A stretch of DNA of 33,859 nt, taken from a virus. The notes below the pieces were generated by a model. The model searched no databases, was not told the origin of the DNA, and worked only from the letters and a program-made list of their open reading frames with translations. Within the stretch, counting starts at the first letter, position 1, and each line of letters starts with the position of its first letter. Shown one piece after another: positions 1 to 5,944 of this stretch. The stretch spans positions 1 through 33,859 of the IMG/VR virus record IMGVR_UViG_3300021403_000035; one strand, written 5' to 3'. A program made the position numbers and the translations under genes.

Positions 1-99
1 GGAATAATAAAATGTTTAGGAGCATTGACAATTAGTCTCGCTATCGGGTATAGTAGCCTCTTAACGATAACTAACACTGAGATAATGAGAGGACACTAT
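1..99. repeat. Inverted copy of the early half of element R
   Basis: These 99 bases are the exact reverse complement of 11360-11458. The segment holds a sigma70-like promoter (25-54) and the ribosome binding site motif GAGAGGACACTAT (87-99). The match stops at the second base of the start codon of the first rightward gene (ATG at 98), after which the two copies diverge completely. The window starts inside the repeat, so this copy may continue beyond base 1. Confidence 0.97.
25..54 (+). promoter_or_regulatory. Early rightward sigma70-like promoter
   Basis: A perfect TTGACA (25-30) is followed by an 18-nt spacer and TATAGT (49-54). Transcription would start near 61, giving a leader of about 37 nt with GAGAGGA (87-93) before the ATG at 98. 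The same promoter occurs inverted at 11405-11434. Confidence 0.75.
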
Positions 100-337
100 G
101 AGAAGAACCAAATTAGAAATCATCAAGCGTGTAGTAGAAGAGAAGCAGTATACGAAGATAAAGATGTTGGTTGGTACAACGGCTAAAATGGTGATATTGG
201 ATTATACGACTGCTAATAGGATACTGAATTTGTTTACTAAATCGCCTCTTGCTGATATTGAAAAGATTAATAAGCTAGCATGGGACAGACTGGTAAGCAT
301 GGCATTTCACCCGATGAATGCGGGGTTCACGTCATGA
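98..337 (+). CDS. Hypothetical early protein, 79 aa
   Basis: First gene of the short rightward early cluster. Its ATG lies on the boundary of the inverted repeat, 4 nt after GAGAGGA and about 37 nt after the inferred transcription start. The product is basic at the N-terminus (MRRTKLEIIKR) and predicted mostly helical, with no recognised domain or membrane segment. The stop overlaps the next start (ATGA). Being first behind a strong promoter, it is likely made very early, perhaps in host takeover; that role is inference. Confidence 0.7.
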   Translation: MRRTKLEIIKRVVEEKQYTKIKMLVGTTAKMVILDYTTANRILNLFTKSPLADIEKINKLAWDRLVSMAFHPMNAGFTS

Positions 338-438
338 CCCTCCACTACTACTTCCGCTGTCCTATTTGCCGTGAAATGAGCCAAGGTAAGCGCTGTACCA
401 ACTGCAAAAAACAGGTAAATTATGCCAGACCATCTTGA
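334..438 (+). CDS. Small zinc-ribbon protein, 34 aa
   Basis: Starts in an ATGA overlap with the preceding gene. It carries two CxxC knuckles (CPIC at residues 9-12 and CTNC at 21-24), the arrangement of a single zinc ribbon. The rest is basic. Tiny zinc ribbons are common in phage early regions and usually bind nucleic acid or a host protein; the partner is unknown. The start codon and next eleven bases (ATGACCCTCCAC) match the start of the second leftward early gene at 11240. Confidence 0.6.
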   Translation: MTLHYYFRCPICREMSQGKRCTNCKKQVNYARPS

Positions 439-592
439 CGGAATGAAATATTGTTTAAAGCTAATCGAAGAACTAAGAAAAGAATATGAATCATTGGGTT
501 TCACTCATGACATGCTTTCGATTGACCGTGTTTTAAGTGACGTTGAAAACAAAATAGGTGAGAGAGCAATTAAAGACTGGAGACGTAAATAA
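422..592 (+). CDS. Hypothetical early protein, 56 aa
   Basis: Overlaps the zinc-ribbon gene by 17 nt in another frame. AGG lies a few bases before the ATG. The product is charged and helical (KLIEELRKEYESL, then a second helix ending KDWRRK). No family recognised. It ends in TAATG, which could couple a 12-codon frame (592-630) too short to call. Confidence 0.55.
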   Translation: MPDHLDGMKYCLKLIEELRKEYESLGFTHDMLSIDRVLSDVENKIGERAIKDWRRK

Positions 593-649
593 TGGATAAC
601 ATAACTGAGATAGCAATAAAATTTTTATAAACGAGTGGAGTAAAGAAAA

Positions 650-808
650 ATGAAAAAAGTTATAGTTACATTAATGTTGATTGCTGTAAGTACAGCTTGT
701 TTTGCTAAAAAAAATGAAGAAAGAGACAACACAAAAAGTAATGATGTATGGTGCGGAACAATGTGTGACATGGACGGAGGAAACTGTCAAAATACTTGCG
801 CTAATTAA
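650..808 (+). CDS. Small exported cysteine-rich protein, 52 aa
   Basis: The N-terminus is a classical Sec signal: Lys-Lys, a hydrophobic core (VIVTLMLIAV) and STACFA before KK, which fits signal peptidase I cleavage after about residue 19. The STAC motif is a poor lipobox, so lipoprotein anchoring is less likely. The mature part is about 33 residues with four Cys (WCGTMC, NCQNTC), suggesting disulfides in the periplasm. GGAG (637-640) precedes the start. An exported early protein suggests envelope modification or superinfection exclusion, which is inference. Confidence 0.65.
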   Translation: MKKVIVTLMLIAVSTACFAKKNEERDNTKSNDVWCGTMCDMDGGNCQNTCAN

Positions 809-823
809 TAACTGGAGATTCTC

Positions 824-1018
824 ATGACGGATTTACCTGTTGCACCGGCGGTAGCGGCTGTTGAAGCTGTAGTAGACACAATAAGAAATCCTACGCCAGC
901 GGTAATTGCTGAAGATATGGTATTGGTATTTAACCTTGCAAAAACAGTTAGAGAGCAGCTTGCAGGAAAACATCCTGATTTAGTGCATATATTCTGGACT
1001 TTGTTCAATCACCAGTAA
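824..1018 (+). CDS. Hypothetical early protein, 64 aa
   Basis: Preceded by GGAGATTCTC directly before the ATG. The N-terminal half is rich in Ala, Val and Pro (APAVAAVEAVVDT), followed by an amphipathic helix (VFNLAKTVREQLAGK). No domain is recognised. Its last 14 nt overlap the end of a membrane-protein gene on the other strand (1005-1151). Confidence 0.6.
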   Translation: MTDLPVAPAVAAVEAVVDTIRNPTPAVIAEDMVLVFNLAKTVREQLAGKHPDLVHIFWTLFNHQ

Positions 1019-1151
1019 TCAGTTTCAGGATAAATGAAGTAACTAGGTCATCATTAGGCGCTTTATCTACACAAAGACGTAGAATGACGTAGGCTATGAA
1101 AAAGCCTAGAAGAACAACCATTCTTGTATGCTTATCAGTCCATTTACGCAT
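1005..1151 (-). CDS. Small single-pass membrane protein, 48 aa
   Basis: Encoded against the surrounding rightward genes. AGGAG stands 8 nt before its ATG. A basic N-terminus (MRKWTDKHTR) is followed by one transmembrane segment (residues 11-27, MVVLLGFFIAYVILRLC) and a short polar tail. Topology fits a small inner-membrane protein; holin-like or exclusion functions are possible but nothing in the sequence decides. It overlaps the end of the preceding gene tail to tail by 14 nt. Confidence 0.6.
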   Translation of the reverse strand: MRKWTDKHTRMVVLLGFFIAYVILRLCVDKAPNDDLVTSFILKLITGD

Positions 1152-1203
1152 GATAAATGCTCCTGCATTTACAACCAGTATAATATAAAAAAGGGATTAA
1201 TAG

Positions 1204-1482
1204 ATGAGAAAGAAGATTGAATGGCAGTGGGAAAAGCTGGATGGAAACACATTACGTGCAAAAGTTATAGGCGGTTGGATTGTAAGGTGTATTGGGGGAT
1301 TACTAAAAACTGAAGTTACGAGCGTAAAAGATGCTAAAAGCTTACCTATGAGTGAATCAATGGTATTTGTACCTGACCGTGACCATGAATGGGTTATTGC
1401 ACCTGTCTTTAATCCTTCAGACGCAGGAAAGCCGCAAACACCGAAAGTGAATGCAGCTGATTTTGAGAGTCCGAAAGCTTAA
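1204..1482 (+). CDS. Conserved-looking phage hypothetical, 92 aa
   Basis: Last gene of the rightward early cluster. AAGGGAT precedes the ATG. The body resembles small phage proteins of unknown function with a WKWE-like start, a central Gly-Gly-Trp strand and a SMVFVPD-type segment (residues 52-58); the C-terminus is polar and probably disordered. Its stop overlaps the stop of the leftward gene at 1479 through a shared TTAA, so the two early transcripts converge here with no visible terminator. Confidence 0.7.
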   Translation: MRKKIEWQWEKLDGNTLRAKVIGGWIVRCIGGLLKTEVTSVKDAKSLPMSESMVFVPDRDHEWVIAPVFNPSDAGKPQTPKVNAADFESPKA

Positions 1483-1775
1483 CGGGAATACGTACCGTCT
1501 GGGTGAGGAGTGCCCATGCCATTTGCTTTCTTGTCCATTCGGTTCATCTGCATTTCGTTCTCACGGCCGTCGTTAGCTGGCTGTGTGCTCGTCGCATTAT
1601 GGTTGTAACCAGACATATCATTGTCTTTAACAACGCGGTCAATGGCGATTTTAGCATCGTAACGTCGTGGGTCTTCCCCACCGGCGCGACGGATAGAATC
1701 AGGCGAATCATTTGTTGTTGCTGTGTCGGAGCGTAATTCTTTCTGTGGTCGGTTTTCATTGACTTTGTTTTCCAT
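1479..1775 (-). CDS. Hydrophilic hypothetical protein, 98 aa
   Basis: Last gene of the leftward early block. GGAA lies about 7 nt before the ATG, 9 nt past the upstream stop. The product is almost wholly polar (Asp, Asn, Arg, Thr), with no hydrophobic core, and is probably disordered. The final segment contains Met-rich NEMQMNRMDKKANGMG. No family recognised. Two other open frames cross the same bases, but this one has the coupling and the ribosome binding site. Confidence 0.55.
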   Translation of the reverse strand: MENKVNENRPQKELRSDTATTNDSPDSIRRAGGEDPRRYDAKIAIDRVVKDNDMSGYNHNATSTQPANDGRENEMQMNRMDKKANGMGTPHPDGTYSR

Positions 1776-1784
1776 GGAAATTCC

Positions 1785-1928
1785 TTATTCGTTGTTTATT
1801 TGATTGGAAAAGTCATCATATTCTTTGAGTGAATACTTTTCACCCGTGGCACAGACGCCATAGGTCTTTTCTTCAGATTCTTTTCGTGCCGCCTCAATCT
1901 GGCGGCGTTGCTCAGGACTCATGGTCAT
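1785..1928 (-). CDS. Small SPEQ-motif protein, 47 aa
   Basis: Strong TTAGGAG stands before the ATG. The product begins MTMSPEQRRQIEAARKESEE, closely matching the start of its upstream neighbour (MTISPEQMRKMSMAQAESL), so the two look like tandem duplicates. The rest is charged and helical with one Cys. Function unknown. Confidence 0.55.
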   Translation of the reverse strand: MTMSPEQRRQIEAARKESEEKTYGVCATGEKYSLKEYDDFSNQINNE

Positions 1929-1937
1929 GGCTTTCTC

Positions 1938-2165
1938 CTAAAATCGAATGCTGGCATTAGGGCTTGGATCTTGAGGACCAATATCCCTCGTTTCCTTGTC
2001 TGTCGCCGCATTAACTCTGGCAACTTCAGCATGGATAGCGGTGCTGTTCATAGGTTCTGTGTTCATGTGTTTCATCGAGCCATCGGCTTGGGCATAACGC
2101 TGGTGGCGAAGTGATTCTGCCTGTGCCATGGACATTTTACGCATTTGTTCAGGCGATATGGTCAT
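1938..2165 (-). CDS. SPEQ-motif protein, 75 aa
   Basis: The frame is open to 2240, but AGAGGAAA (about 2173-2180) and the resemblance to the downstream gene favour the ATG at 2165. Starts MTISPEQMRKMSMAQAES. Polar, Met-rich, helical, with a basic C-terminus. It overlaps the end of the upstream gene by 17 nt. Related at the N-terminus to the 47-aa product that follows. Function unknown. Confidence 0.55.
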   Translation of the reverse strand: MTISPEQMRKMSMAQAESLRHQRYAQADGSMKHMNTEPMNSTAIHAEVARVNAATDKETRDIGPQDPSPNASIRF

Positions 2166-2295
2166 CTGGAATTTCCTCTTTTGGAAAAATATTACTTTCT
2201 TTTTCTTCACGCGAATAATTGGCAGGATGCTTTCCCTCATGTCTCATGAGGTGCTCTTTCTCCTGGTGCATCCTACGCATCTCTTCCATGTTCAT
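2149..2295 (-). CDS. Charged small protein, 48 aa
   Basis: Starts in an ATGA overlap with the stop of rusA. Very charged, with the opening MNMEEMRRMHQEKEHLM resembling the MxxEQMRKM starts of the next two genes; it may be a third member of the same small tandem family. The C-terminus is acidic. No domain recognised. Confidence 0.5.
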   Translation of the reverse strand: MNMEEMRRMHQEKEHLMRHEGKHPANYSREEKESNIFPKEEIPDDHIA

Positions 2296-2696
2296 GTGTT
2301 CAACTCCAAAATCGTAACAATGGTTTGGCCTTGAGCAATTATATCGCACTTCTCGACATAAAGGCGAGTGATTTGTGAATCATCGTGAATTACGTGAGCG
2401 TGTACCAATCCATCGAGCAGCACCTTAAGCCGATTGTCGATGTCGTAGCGCTTATTATCTGGTGGGCGCAGGGTTACCCTTAGCTCATAGGAGATCGTGG
2501 CGCTATCGACCGATTTAGGCCATCCTATGGGTATCTGCTTCTTACACAGCATGTATACTTGGTAATAAAACGAAGCTGTCTCATTCGAATTGACTCGCTG
2601 CTGATAAAGTTTTCCAGTTTTGGTCTTAACGATTCGACCGATTTTCTTGTAATGGTTCACCGATGGTGGCCATGGCAAAGTCAATGTAATTTCCAT
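2292..2696 (-). CDS. rusA: RusA-family Holliday junction resolvase
   Basis: 134 residues, close to the usual RusA length. It opens with LPWPPSVNHYK, the typical RusA N-terminus, and holds the acidic active-site cluster: DIDN (Asp85, Asp87) followed by LLDGL and the HDDSQI strand (Asp105, Asp106). RusA is a dimeric metal-dependent endonuclease that cleaves four-way junctions symmetrically. GGGGAT precedes the ATG. With the annealing protein and RecE-like nuclease in the same block it completes a phage recombination set, likely used to resolve branched replication or inversion intermediates. Confidence 0.93.
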   Translation of the reverse strand: MEITLTLPWPPSVNHYKKIGRIVKTKTGKLYQQRVNSNETASFYYQVYMLCKKQIPIGWPKSVDSATISYELRVTLRPPDNKRYDIDNRLKVLLDGLVHAHVIHDDSQITRLYVEKCDIIAQGQTIVTILELNT

Positions 2697-2726
2697 AGTT
2701 ATCCCCAGTTTCTGTGGGTAAGCCTG

Positions 2727-3059
2727 TTAATAAACCGGTTTTTGAATCATTTCTATACAGTCCGCCGGAAGATAGTATAAATCATGGTTTCTTCGTCTTC
2801 CTTCATCCAGTCTGTGTGGTATGGGCTGAAGTTCTTTCATCACCGGCCACCCCAGCTTCTTCAGAATGTAAACGTGAGCTGCAAGCCGCCAGGAGCCCGT
2901 AGCGGCCTCGAAAGTTGGATGGGTTACCTTCGCCCCTGTCAGAAGCAATCGCAGCGCCTTGGCCGCCATTGTGCCCTTTACGGGGTATCTCAGCTGGTAT
3001 TTCGGTTCCGGTAGGAAGCTCATTTGCTGGTTTAGCAATTGGTTTTGAAGTCTTTGCAT
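2727..3059 (-). CDS. Hypothetical HTH-like protein nested in the initiator gene
   Basis: 110 residues in a different frame from the overlapping initiator gene, sharing 257 bp with it. AAAGGAG (about 3065-3071) sits an ideal distance before the ATG, inside the other gene, so it has its own translation start. The central part (AAKALRLLLTGAKVTHPTF...ATGSWRLAAHVYILKKLGWPV) reads as an Ala/Leu-rich helix-turn-helix and is far more protein-like than the other frame over most of the overlap. Probably a DNA-binding accessory to the initiator; no named family assigned. Confidence 0.75.
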   Translation of the reverse strand: MQRLQNQLLNQQMSFLPEPKYQLRYPVKGTMAAKALRLLLTGAKVTHPTFEAATGSWRLAAHVYILKKLGWPVMKELQPIPHRLDEGRRRNHDLYYLPADCIEMIQKPVY

Positions 3060-3651
3060 CCTGCTCCTTTCGGTATTTTTCTAGTAATGGACTGACTTTT
3101 TCACTTCGAGGTTTGTTTGGATTATAGCTTGTGGATTGAGTTTCAACACTAGCCATAGGTGGTTTTGCAAAATCATGTTTCTTTTCGTTTTCCGCTTTGC
3201 GCTTTTTTTGTTCGTCTGAAAGACAAAAGCTTTTCTTAACATTGAGCTTAATGCTTTGTACTTTAAGGGGGGGTGTTTTACCCCCCCCTGAGGGGGGTGT
3301 CAAACGGGGGGGGGAGGGGGGTGTTAAATCGACCCCCCCTGTTGATAACTCATAATCATCACAAAATTTTTGTACATACTGTTGTGGAACTAACACAGTA
3401 ATGCCGTTAGGTAACTGTCTTCCATCTTCTGCAAATCTAGTTTGTTTTGAAATATATTTTTGTTCATGTAATCTTTTAAGAGCGTTAATGGCTGTGTCTT
3501 TTGAGCAAGAAACAGCGCCACAAATTGTCTCAATTTTGAAAGTACAAACATTGCCAGGAAAATCGTGCGTGCAAAGAAAAACTAATATGCTTTTTTCTAT
3601 AGCATTTTTGATAGGTTGAGAATATGCCCATCGAATTGCAATTATTGACAT
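2803..3651 (-). CDS. Winged-helix replication initiator-like (lambda O-like) protein
   Basis: 282 residues. Residues 1-90 form an HTH/winged-helix domain (IEKSILVFLC, then CSKDTAINALKRLHEQKYISKQTR) of the kind at the N-terminus of phage O-type initiators. Residues about 100-135 are a Pro/Gly-rich repeat encoded by the G-tract units at 3268-3339, followed by a basic Lys-rich linker. The last ~85 residues overlap another gene and look unconstrained. In lambda the origin lies inside gene O; the three 24-bp units here suggest the same plan. AAAAGGA precedes the ATG at 3651. The initiator role is inferred from domain plus embedded repeats. Confidence 0.7.
   Translation of the reverse strand: MSIIAIRWAYSQPIKNAIEKSILVFLCTHDFPGNVCTFKIETICGAVSCSKDTAINALKRLHEQKYISKQTRFAEDGRQLPNGITVLVPQQYVQKFCDDYELSTGGVDLTPPSPPRLTPPSGGGKTPPLKVQSIKLNVKKSFCLSDEQKKRKAENEKKHDFAKPPMASVETQSTSYNPNKPRSEKVSPLLEKYRKEQDAKTSKPIAKPANELPTGTEIPAEIPRKGHNGGQGAAIASDRGEGNPSNFRGRYGLLAACSSRLHSEEAGVAGDERTSAHTTQTG
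3268..3339. repeat. Three tandem 24-bp G-tract units, candidate origin iterons
   Basis: Units at 3268-3291, 3292-3315 and 3316-3339 each begin GGGGGGTGTYWAA on the plus strand and are spaced exactly 24 bp apart. The variable ends are runs of C or G (C8, G9, C7). The plus strand therefore has G-runs of 7, 6, 9 and 6 that could fold a G-quadruplex, and G/C-run hairpins are possible. The period equals eight codons, giving a protein repeat around LTPP. Location inside an initiator-like gene supports an iteron origin; a purely protein-level repeat is the alternative. Confidence 0.75.
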
Positions 3652-3663
3652 ATGAAATCCTTT

Positions 3664-3927
3664 TTACATACCGTCAGAGTGAAAATAAGTAGTTGGGTTA
3701 GCTTTGTAGTGCAATTTACGCTCAATAAGTTCTGCAAAGACGGCTTCAATTTCCATCATTTTAGCTAAAGCAATTTGAGTTTTTCTTAACGAGAGATTGT
3801 AATGCGAAGCGATTTCTTCGAGCGTACATGGACATTGTTTCATGCACAAAAATGCCCACACAATTCCATTCTTTATCTTACAACTTTTATCAATTATTTC
3901 TTTTGATAAATGACAATATTTCGCCAT
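3664..3927 (-). CDS. Small HTH protein, 87 aa
   Basis: Contains a helix-turn-helix (residues about 33-57: CTLEEIASHYNLSLRKTQIALAKMME) resembling winged-helix domains of phage replication and regulatory proteins. AAAAAGGA precedes the ATG. It lies 12 nt upstream of the initiator-like gene, so the two are likely co-transcribed and may act together at the origin. Whether it regulates the operon or takes part in initiation cannot be told. Confidence 0.7.
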   Translation of the reverse strand: MAKYCHLSKEIIDKSCKIKNGIVWAFLCMKQCPCTLEEIASHYNLSLRKTQIALAKMMEIEAVFAELIERKLHYKANPTTYFHSDGM

Positions 3928-4008
3928 GACTCATTCCTTTTTCAAACCGTTAATAACAATTTGACGCCATTGATGACATTAAATCATAAAAAAAAGTTGA
4001 ATTGGCAG

Positions 4009-4078
4009 AAAAAGATGGTAAGCTAGCGGTTGTAGTTGTGCATTAGTTGGGTAGTTAGCCGCTACCCTTCATCTTTTT
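4009..4078. terminator. Bidirectional terminator-like hairpin
   Basis: AAAAAGATG (4009-4017) pairs with CATCTTTTT (4070-4078) and TAGCGG (4024-4029) with CCGCTA (4059-4064), leaving a 29-nt loop. A-tract and T-tract arms make it terminator-like on both strands. It lies in the 355-bp gap between leftward genes ending at 4283 and starting at 3927, so genes below it would need their own promoter in 3928-4008. It could also be a structured small RNA. Confidence 0.5.
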
Positions 4079-4175
4079 GACCAAAATCAATCTTGCAAGT
4101 CTATCAAAACCCCTCTAATCTGTATATCGTTGAACTCAAATATATTTTAACGTTCAAAAATAGGGAAATTCCGCG

Positions 4176-4235
4176 ATGAAAGACAAAAAGAAAGATGAAA
4201 AGCACAAAGAGAAAGACGGTAAGAAAAAGAAATAG
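4176..4235 (+). CDS. Lysine-rich micropeptide, 19 aa
   Basis: A 20-codon frame, half of whose residues are Lys (MKDKKKDEKHKEKDGKKKK). GGGA is 10 nt before the ATG. It lies on the plus strand in a gap of the leftward block and is followed by a hairpin and T-rich run. An inverted repeat TTGAAC/GTTCAA (4130-4158) just upstream could be an operator. Nothing but composition and context supports translation. Confidence 0.3.
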   Translation: MKDKKKDEKHKEKDGKKKK

Positions 4236-4247
4236 GCTTGCGTGATG

Positions 4248-4287
4248 AGGATGCGTATTCTCCTGTGCGCATCCTGCAGGTTTTATT
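4248..4287 (+). terminator. Possible weak terminator
   Basis: AGGATGCG (4248-4255) and CGCATCCT (4268-4275) form an 8-bp stem with a 12-nt loop, followed after five bases by TTTTATT. It would end transcription of the plus-strand micropeptide. The displaced T-run makes it weak. Confidence 0.35.
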
Positions 4288-4498
4288 CAGCTGTTTTGTT
4301 CCAGTGTTCTTCGGAATATGATTTGCCGTCCTTAAAGCCTTGGCTATAAGCATCTCTCAGATGAGATTGATAACGCGTCAGGTCAACGTCTGGAACAAAA
4401 CATAAGCCATTCTTTGACTCGTAAAGATGACCACCATCAACTTTGATTTTAACCAGTTGGTTTGTTACAAATTCCCATTTATATACTTTTTCATTCAT
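4283..4498 (-). CDS. Hypothetical early protein, 71 aa
   Basis: The frame opens at 4525, but AAGGA about 8 nt before the ATG at 4498 favours that start. Contains a beta-type segment (YKWEFVTNQLVKIKVDGGHLYE) and a helical, charged C-terminus (YSQGFKDGKSYSEEHW). No recognised family. It is the last gene before the 355-bp gap with the terminator-like hairpin. Confidence 0.6.
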   Translation of the reverse strand: MNEKVYKWEFVTNQLVKIKVDGGHLYESKNGLCFVPDVDLTRYQSHLRDAYSQGFKDGKSYSEEHWNKTAE

Positions 4499-4579
4499 TA
4501 AGAAATCCTTAATAGGTGCTGCCATTTATGTCAGCGGGCAGCGCGCTACTTGAGAGGACACTACTCTCTCGACATTCGA

Positions 4580-4696
4580 TTATTGTTTCTTTTTTTTGTG
4601 ATGTGCACCACAATGCTCGCATCCTATCAGATGAGTTCTGGTATAAGCGCAACAAGCATAACATCTTAAAAATCCCCATGGTCGTCGGCGAGTCAT
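4580..4696 (-). CDS. Small zinc-ribbon protein, 38 aa
   Basis: AAAGGA lies about 8 nt before the ATG, inside the end of the upstream gene. Contains CYACC (residues 12-16) and CEHC (26-29), followed by GAHHKKKKQ. This is a basic single zinc ribbon with a His/Lys tail, probably nucleic-acid binding. Start lies 5 nt after the upstream stop. It is one of several unrelated tiny zinc ribbons in this early block. Confidence 0.55.
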   Translation of the reverse strand: MTRRRPWGFLRCYACCAYTRTHLIGCEHCGAHHKKKKQ

Positions 4697-4701
4697 GGCA
4701 T

Positions 4702-4866
4702 TTATCCTTTGGCTAGTATTTCTTCGGTTTTGTCTATTAATTCAAATGCATCAATTATTAAATTATGAAGGCTGCTATCACAAGGCCATTCAGAGCATTC
4801 TTTCAAAATCTCTTTAACCTTGCACACGTTCTTTAATGCTTCATTGTGTGACGGCTCTATTTCCAT
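4702..4866 (-). CDS. Hypothetical helical protein, 54 aa
   Basis: AAAAGGA (about 4874-4880) precedes the ATG; the upstream gene stops one base before. The product is helical and acidic (NEALKNVCKVKEILKEC, then FELIDKTEEILAKG) with three Cys. No family recognised. Tight spacing on both sides supports it as a real gene. Confidence 0.6.
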   Translation of the reverse strand: MEIEPSHNEALKNVCKVKEILKECSEWPCDSSLHNLIIDAFELIDKTEEILAKG

Positions 4867-4867
4867 A

Positions 4868-5068
4868 TTATTTCCTTTTGCGCGACATTGATATGCGCTG
4901 CCTTGTAATCTTTTTCAGTTCGTCAATATCAATAATCCAATTCCGGCCAATCTTTATGCCGTTCATCTTACCAGTACGGATAAGCTTTCGTACATAGTCC
5001 GCTGAAAACCCAAGTTTTTTAGCGGCATCTGCGCCAGTAATGAAGTTATGTTCCTTGCTTTTTATCAT
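4868..5068 (-). CDS. Excisionase-type (MerR-like) HTH DNA-binding protein, 66 aa
   Basis: Contains a winged HTH of the Xis/excise family: FITGADAAKKLGFSADYVRKLIRTGKM followed by the NGIKIGRNWIIDIDELKKI wing. The C-terminus is strongly basic. Starts 23 nt inside the end of the upstream annealing-protein gene, implying translational coupling. No integrase is present, so it is more likely a regulator or replication accessory than an excisionase. Confidence 0.8.
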   Translation of the reverse strand: MIKSKEHNFITGADAAKKLGFSADYVRKLIRTGKMNGIKIGRNWIIDIDELKKITRQRISMSRKRK

Positions 5069-5933
5069 CTTTCAGCGGTTCCTTTTTGGCAGCTTTGTTT
5101 TTCTCAGCTAATAGACTATCCAAATCTTCGGAAGCGTCAATCCCTTTAGCTGTTCCACCAATTTCAAAAAAGTCTTCTCGAGCTGCGAAACCATCTTTAA
5201 TCGATTTGTAGATGGTCTGGAGCGTTACAATCTCCTGGGGAATGATAGCAGCAAGGTTATGGCCTAATCGTTTCTCCAGATGCTCTACTTTCACGCCTAG
5301 CTCGTCAAATTTAGCTACCATCATTCTAACACGGTCAGCAAGTGGAACTTCTCCGGTTTCCAAAGTCTTTCTGCATTGATTGACTGCAGCTTCTACAACG
5401 TCACCTGGAATGATACCCAAAATGCACGCACGCAAACGTCTGGAGCCTTGATTGGCCACTATCTCGTATATGTCACGTGCATCTGTCAGCTTCTTACGGC
5501 CTTGCTTGGTGTCGCGAACGTGTGGAACATGGAAAATCTTTACAACACGGGTATTTGTTTGAAGGTCAATTGCATACGCTTCAGCAACAGATACGCCGTT
5601 GCTTTGTGAAATCTCTCGAATACCAAAATCGATATTACCCCAGCTTTGTGCCAGTACTTCAGCCAAACGAATAGATGGTCCAGTTACAAGCTGATTACCG
5701 CGTGGATAAGCATACATTGCATGTTCAGCCAGAAAAGGGCGTTTACATGAATCAAGAATCGCCATATAGCTTTCATGCTGATTTCTTGGGAACTTTTTGG
5801 CTATTACATAGCTAGCCTGTACTTCAGCAACGGCGCGTGCTTCTGTAGCAGCAATAAGGTTTGTCTCTTCATTATTTGTTTTTGGCTTTGCGAATCCAAG
5901 GTCATTATCATTTTTCGTCATTAATTCGTTCAT
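5046..5933 (-). CDS. Probable single-strand annealing/recombination protein
   Basis: 295 residues from the ATG at 5933, chosen because GAGAGGA (5940-5946) stands before it; the frame is open to 5948. The core (PFLAEHAMYAYPRGN, TGPSIRLAEVLAQSWGNIDFG, DIYEIVANQGSRRLRACILGIIPGD) matches a widespread phage family, often annotated hypothetical, that sits with RecE-like nucleases. I believe it is a single-strand annealing protein; the family name is not certain. The C-terminal ~30 residues are a charged tail. With the PD-(D/E)XK nuclease at 8633 and RusA it forms a Red-like system. Confidence 0.75.
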   Translation of the reverse strand: MNELMTKNDNDLGFAKPKTNNEETNLIAATEARAVAEVQASYVIAKKFPRNQHESYMAILDSCKRPFLAEHAMYAYPRGNQLVTGPSIRLAEVLAQSWGNIDFGIREISQSNGVSVAEAYAIDLQTNTRVVKIFHVPHVRDTKQGRKKLTDARDIYEIVANQGSRRLRACILGIIPGDVVEAAVNQCRKTLETGEVPLADRVRMMVAKFDELGVKVEHLEKRLGHNLAAIIPQEIVTLQTIYKSIKDGFAAREDFFEIGGTAKGIDASEDLDSLLAEKNKAAKKEPLKDDKKQGT

Positions 5934-5944
5934 TTTGTGTCCTC

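Noticed and set aside
1-186. Open frame from the window start with the same transmembrane sequence, then NQIRNHQACSRR
   Set aside because: It is the repeat copy of the frame above, lacks a visible start, and overlaps the better gene at 98 in another frame.
592-630. 12-codon frame in a TAATG junction after 592
   Set aside because: Too short and without a ribosome binding site to call a gene.
805-1008. 67-codon minus-strand frame
   Set aside because: Antisense to a gene with a good ribosome binding site; sequence is low-complexity Ser/Ala/Thr.
1503-1759. Two further frames across the 98-aa gene (one on each strand)
   Set aside because: Neither has a ribosome binding site or coupling; compositions look like shadows of the 98-aa frame.
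4516-4716. Plus-strand 66-codon frame
   Set aside because: Antisense to the small zinc-ribbon gene and no ribosome binding site.
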